A stretch of DNA of 64,000 nt from an uncultured bacterium (GCA_949292185.1 CASEYP010000031.1:186001-250000), one strand, 5' to 3'. Counted from the stretch's first letter, positions 44,283 through 54,917 are shown. A program made the numbers and translations. Notes: generated by a model not told the origin, from the letters alone.

Positions 44283-45047
44283 ATGGTATCTCAGGTAGGG
44301 TTAAACACAGGATTTAATAATCAATACAGCAATTACAACACTATGGGTTTAAATAATAGTACTCAAGCAAACTTGAATTCTATAATGCCAAATTTGCAAA
44401 ATTCAAATAATATGTTTGGTACTGTAGTAAATAATGATTACTCAAACGATATAATGATGCAGAAATTTGATACAATGCTTAATGCGTCATTAACTCAAAA
44501 TCCACAAATGCAAACACAAAATCAAAATCCAGCTCAAAATGCTGTTCAAGACCAAACTCAACAACAAACTCAAACCCAAGTTCCGGCTCAAAATCAAGCT
44601 CAAGTTCCTGCGAATGATTTAGCTCAAACACAACCTCAAGTTCAAAATCAAAATGCAGGAGCACAAACAGCATTTACTTCAAATCCAAATGCTCAAATGA
44701 ATTCAGATGAGTTAACAGGATACTTAGCTCAAAGAGATAAAAATATTGCATATACAGAAAACAATAATCCTTACTATAAATCTAATACAGGTAAAAAAAC
44801 AGGTCTTATCCTAGGTTTATTATCTCCTATAGCAGGTAAACTTGTAGAATTATTTAAAGGTGGAAAATTCTCAACACTATTTAAATCAAAACAATTAGCA
44901 ATCGCTTGTCCTGCATTAGGTTTAGTAGGTTTAGGAATTGGAGCATTAATAGACGGAAATATAAATAGCAACAGAGCAAAAGCTGCAGATCAAAATTATT
45001 TAAAAACCCCGCAACAAACTCAAGCAATGCAACAATATGTTGCCTAA
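44283..45047 (+). CDS. N/Q-rich protein with two hydrophobic segments
   Basis: A 254-residue protein. Residues about 75-135 are almost only Q, N, A, P, T and V (for example QNPAQNAVQDQTQQQTQTQV), giving a disordered linker. After a short charged part come two glycine-rich hydrophobic segments at about 174-190 (TGLILGLLSPIAGKLVEL) and 203-222 (AIACPALGLVGLGIGALIDG). The layout of an N/Q-rich linker plus paired hydrophobic segments also occurs in the 1209-residue protein at 57871. No catalytic motif is visible. A strong ribosome site and a terminator flank the gene, so it is expressed alone. Confidence 0.72.
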   Translation: MVSQVGLNTGFNNQYSNYNTMGLNNSTQANLNSIMPNLQNSNNMFGTVVNNDYSNDIMMQKFDTMLNASLTQNPQMQTQNQNPAQNAVQDQTQQQTQTQVPAQNQAQVPANDLAQTQPQVQNQNAGAQTAFTSNPNAQMNSDELTGYLAQRDKNIAYTENNNPYYKSNTGKKTGLILGLLSPIAGKLVELFKGGKFSTLFKSKQLAIACPALGLVGLGIGALIDGNINSNRAKAADQNYLKTPQQTQAMQQYVA

Positions 45048-45075
45048 CTTAAAACATTGACCCCTTTAAATTTAT

Positions 45076-45097
45076 GACGGAATATATTTATTCCGTC
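45076..45097 (+). terminator. Intrinsic terminator of the N/Q-rich gene
   Basis: A 9-bp stem (GACGGAATA with TATTCCGTC) and 4-base loop is followed by TTTATTTTTATTTTT. Confidence 0.85.
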
Positions 45098-45154
45098 TTT
45101 ATTTTTATTTTTAATTTGTTAACTTATTGAATTTATCTGCAAATAGTTGTATAA

Positions 45155-46546
<1,392 letters not shown>

Positions 46547-46574
46547 AAATTTGAAATTAACCATTATGATAAAA

Positions 46575-46617
46575 AAAAATAGAATATTGCCATATTTCAA
46601 GCATATATTCTATTTTT
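46575..46617 (+). terminator. Intrinsic terminator of gdhA
   Basis: A 13-bp AT-rich stem (46575-46587 with 46605-46617), extended by TGC/GCA in the loop, runs into eight T residues on the plus strand. Confidence 0.75.
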
Positions 46618-46639
46618 TTTGCGTTGGTTATAGTTACAG

Positions 46640-47836
46640 CTATTTTGAAACTACATTTTTAGGAAACTGTACACTCTCACAAATCATTGATTTTGGAATT
46701 CTAAACCCGAAAATACAAGTTCCATTTTCAAAACTCTTTGCATAAATTTCACCCTTGTGCATTTTTATAACATATTTTGCAAGATACAACCCAAGTCCTG
46801 TGCCGGTCTTATTAAAATAAGAAAATTTTGTCTTTTTAAATTTATCAAAAATTGTTTTTAATTCACTTTCCGGAATTTGTTTACTCTTATTCTCAACATA
46901 CAAATTTATATTATCATTTTGGTTTTCTAATACAACATATATCGGATACTCAGGATAACCATAAGTTATTGCGTTAGATAACAAATTTACTATAACCCTT
47001 TTTATCTGAAGTTTATCTGCATTTACAACACACTTATCGCAATCCTTTTTGAATATAATTTTTTGATTTGCGCTATTTGAAGTTATATTAGAATTTGCAC
47101 ACAATTCTGAAATTAAAGCTACAATATCAAACTCTTCATAATTCAATCCAATTTGTCCTGATTCATAATTATATGTATCCAAAATAGTTGCTATCAAATC
47201 TGACATATACTGACAAGACTCTTTAGTAAGTGATATAATTTGCTTTTGCTCATCACTTAGCTTTCCGAAAAATCCGTTTAAAAGCATATTTAAAGAACTT
47301 AATTGTGCATTTGTAGGAGTCTTTAAATCATGTGTTAATGTCGCTACAAAACTTTCTTTACTTGAACTATCTTCTCTTTCCTTATCTATATTATCCAAAA
47401 ATACAGCATAACCTATTACCTGATTAAATTGATTTAGCATTGGGAGTTTCAAAACTCTATAAAAGTGCTTATTCCCGGCAATATCAATTTCTTTTTGCTC
47501 TGCTATAGAATTTTTTGTCTTTGCTACCAATAAATCTTCTTGAACCATAGATTTAATATATTCATCTGATAATAAGCCATAGATATTATTTTCCTGCAAC
47601 TGGTCATAAGATATTCCGGCTATTTTAGAAAATGCCTTGTTTGCTAATAAAATTTTCCCTTTCAAATCTCGAAAATACAAACCTACAGGTAAATTATTTA
47701 TTAAAGTATCAATATAAACATTAGATTTTTCTATATGTTTTAGATATTTGTTTTGACAATAAATATATATTGCCATACCTATTAAAATAATACTAAACAC
47801 TATCAACCAAATCATATTAAACATAATATTAAACAT
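46640..47836 (-). CDS. Membrane-bound PAS sensor histidine kinase
   Basis: A 398-residue kinase. Residues 7-27 are a membrane anchor (NMIWLIVFSIILIGMAIYIY). Residues about 40-155 are a PAS domain (DTLINNLPVGLYFRDLKGKI). The histidine box is intact (FVATLTHDLKTPTNAQLSSL). The N-box (VIVNLLSNAITYGYPEYPIY) and a TGTGLGLYLAKYVIKMHKGE lid are present, so autophosphorylation is expected. No response regulator is adjacent, so the partner is encoded elsewhere. It converges with gdhA and shares the intergenic terminator region. It is a useful contrast to the histidine-less relative at 35388. Confidence 0.92.
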   Translation of the reverse strand: MFNIMFNMIWLIVFSIILIGMAIYIYCQNKYLKHIEKSNVYIDTLINNLPVGLYFRDLKGKILLANKAFSKIAGISYDQLQENNIYGLLSDEYIKSMVQEDLLVAKTKNSIAEQKEIDIAGNKHFYRVLKLPMLNQFNQVIGYAVFLDNIDKEREDSSSKESFVATLTHDLKTPTNAQLSSLNMLLNGFFGKLSDEQKQIISLTKESCQYMSDLIATILDTYNYESGQIGLNYEEFDIVALISELCANSNITSNSANQKIIFKKDCDKCVVNADKLQIKRVIVNLLSNAITYGYPEYPIYVVLENQNDNINLYVENKSKQIPESELKTIFDKFKKTKFSYFNKTGTGLGLYLAKYVIKMHKGEIYAKSFENGTCIFGFRIPKSMICESVQFPKNVVSK

Positions 47837-47899
47837 AATTTAATTGCTTACATATTATTATATTTAATGGGTTTAGCATATTACCCACCTTGGCAATTA

Positions 47900-47935
47900 A
47901 AAAAGTGTACGATTAGCTAAAATCGTACACTTTTT
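47900..47935. terminator. Terminator between reverse rubrerythrin and histidine kinase genes
   Basis: A 15-bp perfect stem (47900-47914 with 47921-47935) with a 6-base loop and T runs on both strands. It ends the reverse rubrerythrin transcript, which comes from the right on the minus strand. Confidence 0.85.
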
Positions 47936-47966
47936 ATAGATGATATATTTTTAACTAATATTTTGA

Positions 47967-48503
47967 TTAGCTAAAATATCTTTTTAATAAGCCGTCAAAA
48001 CCTTTACCGTGACGAGCTTCATCTTTAGCCATTTCGTGAACTGTATCATGAATTGCATCATATCCAAGTTCTTTTGCTCTTTTTGCAATTGCAAGCTTGC
48101 CTTCGCATGCGCCGTGTTCAGCTTCAGCTCTTAATTCAAGGTTTTTCTTTGTTGAATTTGTTACTACTTCACCTAACAATTCAGCAAATTTTGAAGCGTG
48201 CTCTGCTTCTTCATAAGCATATCTTTTGTAAGCTTCTGCTACTTCAGGATATCCTTCTCTTTCTGCTACTCTTGCCATTGCTAAGTACATTCCAACTTCT
48301 GTGCATTCTCCGTTGAAGTGTGCTCTTAAGCCTTCCATAACTTCTTTATCTTCAACTACACCGTCACCAACATTGTGTTCACAAGCATATACTTTTTGAC
48401 TTCCGTCTACTGCTTTGAATGTTGTTGCACCACATAAAGGGCATTTTTCCGGTGCTTTATCTGATTCTGTTGACCATCCACATACTGTACATACGTATTT
48501 CAT
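47967..48503 (-). CDS. Reverse rubrerythrin (rubredoxin domain first)
   Basis: A 178-residue peroxide- or oxygen-detoxifying protein. The N-terminal rubredoxin part has [20 protein letters not shown] (residues 5-24), then a diiron four-helix part with [37 protein letters not shown] and [20 protein letters not shown]. The domain order is opposite to the rubrerythrin at 37865, as in the clostridial reverse rubrerythrins. AGAAAGGTGGAAAATACTT precedes the ATG. A good promoter lies 50-80 bases upstream (48552-48580). Confidence 0.94.
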   Translation of the reverse strand: MKYVCTVCGWSTESDKAPEKCPLCGATTFKAVDGSQKVYACEHNVGDGVVEDKEVMEGLRAHFNGECTEVGMYLAMARVAEREGYPEVAEAYKRYAYEEAEHASKFAELLGEVVTNSTKKNLELRAEAEHGACEGKLAIAKRAKELGYDAIHDTVHEMAKDEARHGKGFDGLLKRYFS

Positions 48504-48551
48504 AAGTATTTTCCACCTTTCTTTTTCAAGTGTCTCTTCTTTACATGTTTA

Positions 48552-48580
48552 ATTATAGCAAACTATTTTATTTTTGTAAA
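48552..48580 (-). promoter_or_regulatory. Promoter of reverse rubrerythrin
   Basis: On the minus strand TTTACA (48575-48580) and TATAAT (48552-48557) are exactly 17 bases apart. Transcription would begin near 48545, about 40 bases before the start codon. Confidence 0.7.
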
Positions 48581-48660
48581 GTGGTAATTATTTTCACTTT
48601 TCATTTCTTTACAATCTACAAGTGTATTTTAGATGATTATTTTTACAACTTGCACTATCA

Positions 48661-49365
48661 CTATACATTAGCCCCGCCATCATTTTTAATTTTATCAATA
48701 ACTTTTTTAGATCCCTCTTGTTCATTAGTATAAGCAATAACAAATGTACTTGCTTCTTGATCCCTTGCTATAGCTTCTTTTACAGATAATATATCAGTCA
48801 TAGAAAGTCTTTTTAAAACTACATCCGGATTTGATAAATACTTTTTAAATAACTTTTGAGCCCTGTATTCAAACCCCGGAAGATTTGATTTTAGCGAATA
48901 CCAACGATAAAAATTATGTAACATATAATATTTATCAATTTCACCATTTCTCAATATAAACATTGCAGGAGTTTTTAAACTTAAATTTCTACCTGTAATA
49001 AAAGATAAGTATACAGCCTGTAAACCTTCTTTTTCACAAATTAAACCTTCTTCTTCCCCAATAGAGGCAAGTAATTTATCTGCATTATCAATTTTGTATA
49101 CAGGAGTATTAGCAGCTTTGATATAATCCAGCAATTCATCAGGATTACAATTTGTCTTTTTAACAATTGCAACAACATTATTTTTTACATCATCAATTAT
49201 ATTATTAGTTTGAGCACTCAAAGTAACATCAGCCGCAGAACCTATAATTCGTTTTGACGTTTTATTTGTATAACTTGTTTTGGAATACTTTTCTAAACGT
49301 TTTTTACGTTGTTTTTCCTTCTGAGATAGAATATAATATTTTATAGTTTCAAATATATTTGACAT
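48661..49365 (-). CDS. Hypothetical cytoplasmic protein
   Basis: A 234-residue protein of no known family. The N-terminus is strongly basic (YYILSQKEKQRKKRLEKYSK). The middle is helical and acidic (IIDDVKNNVVAIVKKTNCNP), then strands such as GLQAVYLSFITGR and TPAMFILRNGEIDKYYML. No signal peptide, tag or membrane segment is seen. It is divergent from the TolC-type gene and lies upstream of the reverse rubrerythrin gene on the same strand. The ribosome site is weak. Confidence 0.7.
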   Translation of the reverse strand: MSNIFETIKYYILSQKEKQRKKRLEKYSKTSYTNKTSKRIIGSAADVTLSAQTNNIIDDVKNNVVAIVKKTNCNPDELLDYIKAANTPVYKIDNADKLLASIGEEEGLICEKEGLQAVYLSFITGRNLSLKTPAMFILRNGEIDKYYMLHNFYRWYSLKSNLPGFEYRAQKLFKKYLSNPDVVLKRLSMTDILSVKEAIARDQEASTFVIAYTNEQEGSKKVIDKIKNDGGANV

Positions 49366-49444
49366 AAAGGCATTATATAAAAATCTTATACCAATGTTTA
49401 CATCTAAATATATGAAATAATTTTATGCTATAATTCCATTTGAT

Positions 49445-50737
49445 ATGAAAAAGATAGTCCTAACACTAATATTATTTTTACTAACTCAAACAGCATCATT
49501 TGCAATAAATGAAGAAGTTAAAAAAGTTTATCTGCAAGAAGCAATAGATGCTGCATTAAAAAATAATATTGACCTTCAAGCAGCGCAACTTGATATAAAC
49601 ATCGCAAAAAATGACATTAAATCAGCGAATAGACTTCAAAACCCTGAATTTAATGCGTTTTATAATTTTGGAGCATCAGGCTGGACAGAACCAAGAACAT
49701 TAGGACTTAGCGAAACTATTGAAATTGCAAAAAGAAATGCCAGAAAAAATCTTGCAAAATCGAATTTAAAACTTGTTGAAACAAATGTAGGTTATACAAA
49801 ATTTGACCTTAAACTTGATGTAAGAGAAGCATATATAAACCTTGTTGCGGCAAAATCAGTTCTTGCTACACTAGAACAGCAACAACACCTGCAAGAAGAA
49901 TTATTAAGCATTGCCCAGAAAAGAGTAAAAGCAAAACAAGTACCTGAAATAGATGTAATTCAAGCAGAAATTGCACTAAATCAAATGATTACACAAGTTA
50001 ATACTGCAAAAGTAAATGTTAAAAATGCACTTTCAACTTTTAACAAAATCATAAATGATCCTAACAATATCACCTATGACAGTATGGATAAATTATTTGC
50101 AGAAGAAAACAATTACGATGAAATGCTAACCCCGCCGCCAGATACAAAATTTCCGCCTTGCCAAGATATAATTGACGAAGCACTTGAAAACAGATACGAT
50201 ATACAAATTGCAAAACAAGAAATAGATGTTGCAGAAAAAAATCTTACAGTCGTTTCAAGACAAAGGATACCTGACATTCAAATCATGGGCGGTTACGGCT
50301 ATCAAACTGCAACACATACAGATGATGGAAGGTTCAACAGTGGTGGTTATGCCGGTGCAAACATTGTAAATATTCCGCTATTTTACAATTATTCACCGGA
50401 AATCAAAAATGCCACCCTAAAACTTCAACAAGCAGAATTAAAATATCAATCTGTAAAAAATAAAGCTGTCAAAGATATTTCAGCCGCCTATGATAAATTT
50501 TTAACGGCAGCAGAAAACCTTAAATATTATGAATCAAAAATTCTTACAAGTTCCGAAAAACTTATCGACATATCAAAAGATTCCTATGAATCAGGTAAAT
50601 CTGATATTACAAGTTTGATAGTTATGAAACAATCTTACAAATCAATTATTGTAGGTTACACATACGCTCTTGCTGAATATTATAACAGTTGGACAAACTT
50701 TTTGAGAGAAGTTAATGATGAAAACTTTGATCTTTAA
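49445..50737 (+). CDS. TolC/CzcC-type outer-membrane efflux protein
   Basis: A 430-residue protein. Residues 1-20 are a signal peptide (KKIVLTLILFLLTQTASFAI). Two homologous outer-membrane-efflux-protein halves follow (PF02321-type), starting at VYLQEAIDAALKNNIDLQAA and IIDEALENRYDIQIAKQEID, with long helices and short beta strands (GYGYQTATHTDDG). It forms a trimeric exit duct for tripartite pumps. No inner-membrane pump or adaptor gene is adjacent. An extended -10 TGCTATAAT (49426-49434) lies just before the ATG and there is no ribosome site, so the message is nearly leaderless. Confidence 0.9.
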   Translation: MKKIVLTLILFLLTQTASFAINEEVKKVYLQEAIDAALKNNIDLQAAQLDINIAKNDIKSANRLQNPEFNAFYNFGASGWTEPRTLGLSETIEIAKRNARKNLAKSNLKLVETNVGYTKFDLKLDVREAYINLVAAKSVLATLEQQQHLQEELLSIAQKRVKAKQVPEIDVIQAEIALNQMITQVNTAKVNVKNALSTFNKIINDPNNITYDSMDKLFAEENNYDEMLTPPPDTKFPPCQDIIDEALENRYDIQIAKQEIDVAEKNLTVVSRQRIPDIQIMGGYGYQTATHTDDGRFNSGGYAGANIVNIPLFYNYSPEIKNATLKLQQAELKYQSVKNKAVKDISAAYDKFLTAAENLKYYESKILTSSEKLIDISKDSYESGKSDITSLIVMKQSYKSIIVGYTYALAEYYNSWTNFLREVNDENFDL

Positions 50738-50764
50738 ATATGAAATTAAATCTTAATTAAATAA

Positions 50765-50797
50765 AAAGCGAGAATGCATTTTTTGCATTCTCGCTTT
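50765..50797. terminator. Bidirectional terminator between the TolC-type gene and pepA
   Basis: A 14-bp perfect stem (50765-50778 with 50784-50797), AAAGCGAGAATGCA with TGCATTCTCGCTTT, and a 5-base T loop. It serves both converging genes. Confidence 0.88.
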
Positions 50798-50816
50798 CTG
50801 TTTTTAGAAATCAAAA

Positions 50817-52211
50817 TTATAAATTGATATAATTTAAAAGAGTTCTAACACCGGCACCAGTTGCACCTTTAGAAAATTCTTTTTGAGGTTTATCTAAAAA
50901 TGCAGTTCCTGCAATATCAATATGTGCCCATTTTACATTATCTGTAACAAATTCTTTTAAGAACATGCCGGCAGCTGAAGCACCACCATTACGAGTACCG
51001 GTATTTTTCATATCAGCGATATCACTGTTCATATTGTCACGATATTCTTGCCACATTGGTAATTTCCAATATTTTTCACCTGAGTATGAACCGATTTTGA
51101 TAAGATTATCTACAAATTCATCATCATTACCCATAATACCTGATGCAACTGTACCTAAAGCAACCATACAAGCACCTGTTAATGTAGCAATATCAATAAC
51201 TTCATCAACACCTAATTCGCAAGCATAACATAATGCATCAGCTAAGGTTAAACGACCTTCAGCATCAGTATTATCAACTTCTATTGTTTTACCGTTTTTA
51301 GCTGTCAAAATATCGCCAGGTTTGTATGAACTTCCTGATGGCATATTTTCACAAGCTGCAATAATTCCGTGAACTTCAACATTTGGTTTTAATTTATTTA
51401 AAGCCTTCATTACAGCTAAAATACAAGCTGCACCTGACATATCATCTCTCATTGTCAACATTGAAGATGGTGGTTTGATATCCAATCCTCCGCTATCAAA
51501 ACATAAACCTTTACCAATAATTGCTATACGTCTTTTTGGATTATCAACAGTGTATTTCATATGTATGAATTTTGGAGGCTGAACACTGCCTTGTGCGACA
51601 GCCAAATAAGCACCCATTCCAAGTTCTTTAATTTTAGCTTCATCAAATACTTCAGTATGGATACCCTCTATACCTTGTGCAATTTCTGCAAGTTTTGTCG
51701 GTGTAGCAAATGCTGCAGGTTCATTTGATAAATTTCTTGCTAATTTCATAGAATCTGCAAAAACTTTTGCCACCTCAATACTTTCAGGAACTACACCTGA
51801 TAAATATACCTCTGAAATTCTTGGTTCTTTTTTAGTTTTATATTTATCAAAATGATAATTTGCAATAGATGCACCTATAACAGCTGAAACTCCATAAGTA
51901 TAATCAGTTTCAAAATCTATAGCTACTGTCTTTGCTTTTAATTCAATACATTTTTTAACAGCTTTTGCAACATTTTCTCTAACTACATTGTTATCCATAT
52001 CCTGCTCTTTACCTAAACCTAAAGCTAAAATATATGTTGCAGGATACTCTTTTTGAGTATGAATAACAAACATTTCTCCTCTTTTTCCGGTAAAACTTTC
52101 CGGAGCAAAACGATTTACTAAAGGATTAGATGTCTGTTTGTCCTCGAATTTATTGATAATCAATACGTCACAAGGAACATCTTTTGTACTACTTACAACT
52201 TTAAATTCCAT
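50817..52211 (-). CDS. pepA: Leucyl aminopeptidase (M17)
   Basis: A two-zinc exopeptidase that removes N-terminal residues, used in peptide turnover. The 464-residue sequence has the M17 catalytic domain with GKGLCFDSGGLDIKPPSSML, MRDDMSGAACILAVM and the signature NTDAEGRLTLADAL, which supply metal ligands. The N-terminal domain is normal in length. AAAGGAGAGTTTATT precedes the start. It is transcribed alone and ends at the shared terminator. Confidence 0.95.
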   Translation of the reverse strand: MEFKVVSSTKDVPCDVLIINKFEDKQTSNPLVNRFAPESFTGKRGEMFVIHTQKEYPATYILALGLGKEQDMDNNVVRENVAKAVKKCIELKAKTVAIDFETDYTYGVSAVIGASIANYHFDKYKTKKEPRISEVYLSGVVPESIEVAKVFADSMKLARNLSNEPAAFATPTKLAEIAQGIEGIHTEVFDEAKIKELGMGAYLAVAQGSVQPPKFIHMKYTVDNPKRRIAIIGKGLCFDSGGLDIKPPSSMLTMRDDMSGAACILAVMKALNKLKPNVEVHGIIAACENMPSGSSYKPGDILTAKNGKTIEVDNTDAEGRLTLADALCYACELGVDEVIDIATLTGACMVALGTVASGIMGNDDEFVDNLIKIGSYSGEKYWKLPMWQEYRDNMNSDIADMKNTGTRNGGASAAGMFLKEFVTDNVKWAHIDIAGTAFLDKPQKEFSKGATGAGVRTLLNYINL

Positions 52212-52283
52212 AATAAACTCTCCTTTTCGAGCATATTATAGCATAAATTGTAATTTATAAAATAGGTTCAACAGCCGATATAT

Positions 52284-53477
52284 TTATTTTTTTTGTTCTG
52301 CCATTATTGATTTTATAGCATAAGATCTTAAATCATAAGCCTGTGTATTATTAGGATCAATTTTTATTAAAATATTCAAATCATCAATAGCAGCTAAGTA
52401 TAAACCCCTCTTACAATATATTATTGCTCTGGTTAAATATTTTTCACTATCTTTACTATCTAATTTAATTGCATTGTTCAAATCCTGCTCAGCTTTTTTT
52501 AAATCTCCATTTGATTTACTTAATAAAGCTCCTCTTTCAGCATAATATTCAGCATTTTCAGGATTAAGTTCTATAGCTTTTGTATAATCATCTATAGCAG
52601 ATACATAATGTTCTAATTTTGCTTCTGCTATAGCTCTTTCATAATATGCGGAATCATTCTTAGGATTATTTTCTATTTCCTTTGTAAAATCTAATATAGC
52701 ATCCTCAAATTTTTTAATTCCTAATTTTGCAATTCCTCTATTGTAATATGCCCTTTTAAAAGTCTTATTTAACTCGATAACCTTTGAATAATCAGCAATT
52801 GCACCATTGTAATCTTTTAAATAAAACTTTGCTACCCCTCTGTTATTATAAGCATCCACATTAGAAGGGTCCAATTCTATAACTTTAGTATAATCAGCTA
52901 TTGCACCTTTATAATCTGCTTTATTACGCTTAGCTACCCCTCTGTTATAATAAGCCAGTTCACTTTTTGGATCCAATTCAATAGCCTTTGAAAAATCTGC
53001 AATCGCATCATCATACTGTTTTAATTGAACTCTTATAGATCCTCTATTCAAATAAGCATTTACATTATCAGGATTTATTTCAATTTCCTTCGTATAATCT
53101 TCTAAAACTTCATCCATAGAAGATAAAGAAGATTTTGCAATTCCTCTATTGTAATATACGTTTTCCCTTGTCGGATCAAGTTCTAAAGCTTTTGTATAAT
53201 CCTTAACAGCATTTTTATAATCACCTGCCAAATACCTTGCATTACCACGTTTTGCATAAGACTCAGCATTATTAGGATTTATCTCTATAGCTTTTGTGTA
53301 ATATTCTATAGCTAAATCATACTGCTTAGACTCAAAACTAGATTTAGCCGTTTCAAGATAAGAAACCTCTTTTTTCTGTTTTCTAGTTAATCTGGCAGCA
53401 TAAGCCGGAGTATGAACAGCAAAATTTCCTACCATAAAACTAAGTAATATTGCACCTGTAAGGACTTTCTTTTTCAT
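52284..53477 (-). CDS. Exported TPR-repeat protein
   Basis: A 397-residue protein. The ATG at 53477 is chosen because it gives a good signal peptide (KKKVLTGAILLSFMVGNFAV, cleavage after AYA) and GGAA lies 9 bases upstream. The frame is open further up to 53543. After the signal peptide there are about nine consecutive tetratricopeptide repeats of 34 residues (YDLAIEYYTKAIEINPNNAE, YKNAVKDYTKALELDPTREN and so on). It is probably a periplasmic or surface scaffold. No partner is obvious. Confidence 0.88.
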   Translation of the reverse strand: MKKKVLTGAILLSFMVGNFAVHTPAYAARLTRKQKKEVSYLETAKSSFESKQYDLAIEYYTKAIEINPNNAESYAKRGNARYLAGDYKNAVKDYTKALELDPTRENVYYNRGIAKSSLSSMDEVLEDYTKEIEINPDNVNAYLNRGSIRVQLKQYDDAIADFSKAIELDPKSELAYYNRGVAKRNKADYKGAIADYTKVIELDPSNVDAYNNRGVAKFYLKDYNGAIADYSKVIELNKTFKRAYYNRGIAKLGIKKFEDAILDFTKEIENNPKNDSAYYERAIAEAKLEHYVSAIDDYTKAIELNPENAEYYAERGALLSKSNGDLKKAEQDLNNAIKLDSKDSEKYLTRAIIYCKRGLYLAAIDDLNILIKIDPNNTQAYDLRSYAIKSIMAEQKK

Positions 53478-53607
53478 AATCATAAATTCCAAAAGTAATA
53501 ATTGCTTTATAGAATATGTTAAGAATATTACAAACAAACTCAAATGTCAAAAACCCAAGCTAAACCGCCTGGTAAATACATTTTCAGATACCGTAAAACT
53601 AAAAAAA

Positions 53608-53647
53608 GCCCGAAAAATAATTCTAAACTTTAAATCATTTTCCAGGC
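53608..53647 (-). terminator. Intrinsic terminator of the rhodanese gene
   Basis: On the minus strand a 10-bp stem with two G-U pairs (53638-53647 with 53608-53617) and a 20-base loop is followed by seven T residues. Confidence 0.6.
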
Positions 53648-53658
53648 CAAATTTTGAA

Positions 53659-54045
53659 CTAATTTTGTGATATGGCAAACCTAAAATCATTTACCCAAAC
53701 ATCAAATCCACCCTCTAACAACATTACAGGATAACCATACTGCAATATATTTAAACATGCACTATCCCCTAAATGACACTGCTGATTATAACAATAAACT
53801 ATATTAATCTCGTCTTTAGATAATTTATCCAAATTTTGATCAATCATTTCCTTAGGAATAGATATTGCTCCCGGAATATGTCCTATTTCATAATCAGCCT
53901 CAGATCTGACATCAATAAGCTTTACTCCGCCTTCCTCCATAAAACTCTTTAACTCTACAGGTCCTAATGTATATGCCAACCTTTTTAAAAAATGATTTTT
54001 TGCCGTTTCAATATCAAAACGCATTTCCTTAATTTTTTCGTTCAT
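53659..54045 (-). CDS. Single-domain rhodanese-like protein
   Basis: A 128-residue protein from the ATG at 54045. The frame is open up to 54111, but the shorter start has AAAGGAT upstream. The rhodanese fold is visible: VKLIDVRSEADYEIGHIPGA, then IVYCYNQQCHLGDSACLNIL with the active-site cysteine in YCYNQQC, and YPVMLLEGGFDVWVND. Rhodaneses move sulfane sulfur or sense oxidants. The CxxxxC loop differs from the common CxxGxRS form, so the substrate is uncertain. Its ribosome site is buried in a hairpin (54056-54081). Confidence 0.85.
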   Translation of the reverse strand: MNEKIKEMRFDIETAKNHFLKRLAYTLGPVELKSFMEEGGVKLIDVRSEADYEIGHIPGAISIPKEMIDQNLDKLSKDEINIVYCYNQQCHLGDSACLNILQYGYPVMLLEGGFDVWVNDFRFAISQN

Positions 54046-54055
54046 AATAAAAAAC

Positions 54056-54081
54056 ATCCTTTCTTTTCTCAAAGAAAGGAT
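54056..54081 (-). promoter_or_regulatory. Hairpin that buries the rhodanese ribosome-binding site
   Basis: On the minus strand ATCCTTTCTTT pairs perfectly with AAAGAAAGGAT (11 bp) around a GAGA tetraloop of the stable GNRA type. The downstream arm contains the AAAGGA ribosome site of the gene at 53659. GTTTTTT then leads to the ATG, so the element could also act as an attenuator. Confidence 0.6.
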
Positions 54082-54180
54082 ATTATTAATTTGAGATTTT
54101 AACTTCCGCAATTTGTCTAATTGCTTTAGCTATTTTGGGGTAAATGAAAAGAGTTAAGTCTTGTCAATTTTATTTATTCA

Positions 54181-54480
54181 TTATGCCATATATGGTACAT
54201 GAATATAATTTGATTCGGTTTGGGTAGTACGTCTTTTTGGCGTACATAGTATATTATAAGCCTTTACAAAGTTATAAGCCAAAGCTTTGATAGGGTTTGA
54301 TTGAACCATATCAGCGTTTTTGGTTTTGTGTAAGTCTTTCTCAAAATTGATTTTAGTATTAGCATTTTTATCTAATGACATTAAACCAACTCTTGAATTA
54401 ACGTTATTAAGGTTTGAACCTTCTCCAAATGATATATATTTTCTTGTATTATTATAATTTACTGGACTTATTGTAATCAT
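54181..54480 (-). CDS. Small protein with N-terminal ISFG tag
   Basis: A 99-residue protein. The N-terminus reads MITISPVNYNNTRKYISFGE, ending in the FxG tag. The rest is basic and N/T-rich, with no known domain or membrane segment (NPIKALAYNFVKAYNILCTP). A very strong ribosome site (AAAAGGAGGTAATTAAT) and an ideal promoter suggest high expression. The leader can form alternative hairpins (see findings). The gene stands alone between the rhodanese and adhE. Confidence 0.75.
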   Translation of the reverse strand: MITISPVNYNNTRKYISFGEGSNLNNVNSRVGLMSLDKNANTKINFEKDLHKTKNADMVQSNPIKALAYNFVKAYNILCTPKRRTTQTESNYIHVPYMA

Positions 54481-54536
54481 ATTAATTACCTCCTTTTGTG
54501 ATTAAGTGTTTTTTGAACACTTCATTTAACACTTTC

Positions 54537-54565
54537 ACTATAAACTATATTATTTTTTTTGTCAA
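54537..54565 (-). promoter_or_regulatory. Strong promoter of the ISFG-tagged gene
   Basis: On the minus strand TTGACA (54560-54565) and TATAGT (54537-54542) are 17 bases apart. The predicted transcript starts near 54530 with a 50-base leader. Confidence 0.7.
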
Positions 54566-54823
54566 CCCCTATTGTAAACATTTATTAAGAAGGCTGAATT
54601 ATTCATAAATAGAGGGCTTGAGCATAAAGTGCACAAAATACACTTATTAAAGGTTTTTGATGCATCTTGCTTTGGTAATTAATCCTGTAGCATTATAAAA
54701 TTTATTTTTATAAATAGCCCATTTGTACTAGTGTTATTGTCGCAGTGTCTAATTGTTATAAATGTATTTATAACGTTTAATAATAGAAAATCTTTTTCAT
54801 ACTTCCAGCTATTCTTAATTCCA

Positions 54824-54843
54824 ACGAGGGCACCAGTCCTCGT
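54824..54843 (+). terminator. Terminator-like hairpin upstream of adhE
   Basis: A 6-bp GC-rich stem (ACGAGG with CCTCGT) and an 8-base loop is followed by CTTTTATTATT. No gene on the plus strand precedes it within the window's non-coding stretch. Confidence 0.5.
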
Positions 54844-54917
54844 CTTTTATTATTCTCTCAAACATTCTTAAAAACCCATGACAATCAATACAATAGCCTA
54901 AGTATTACCAATATCCA

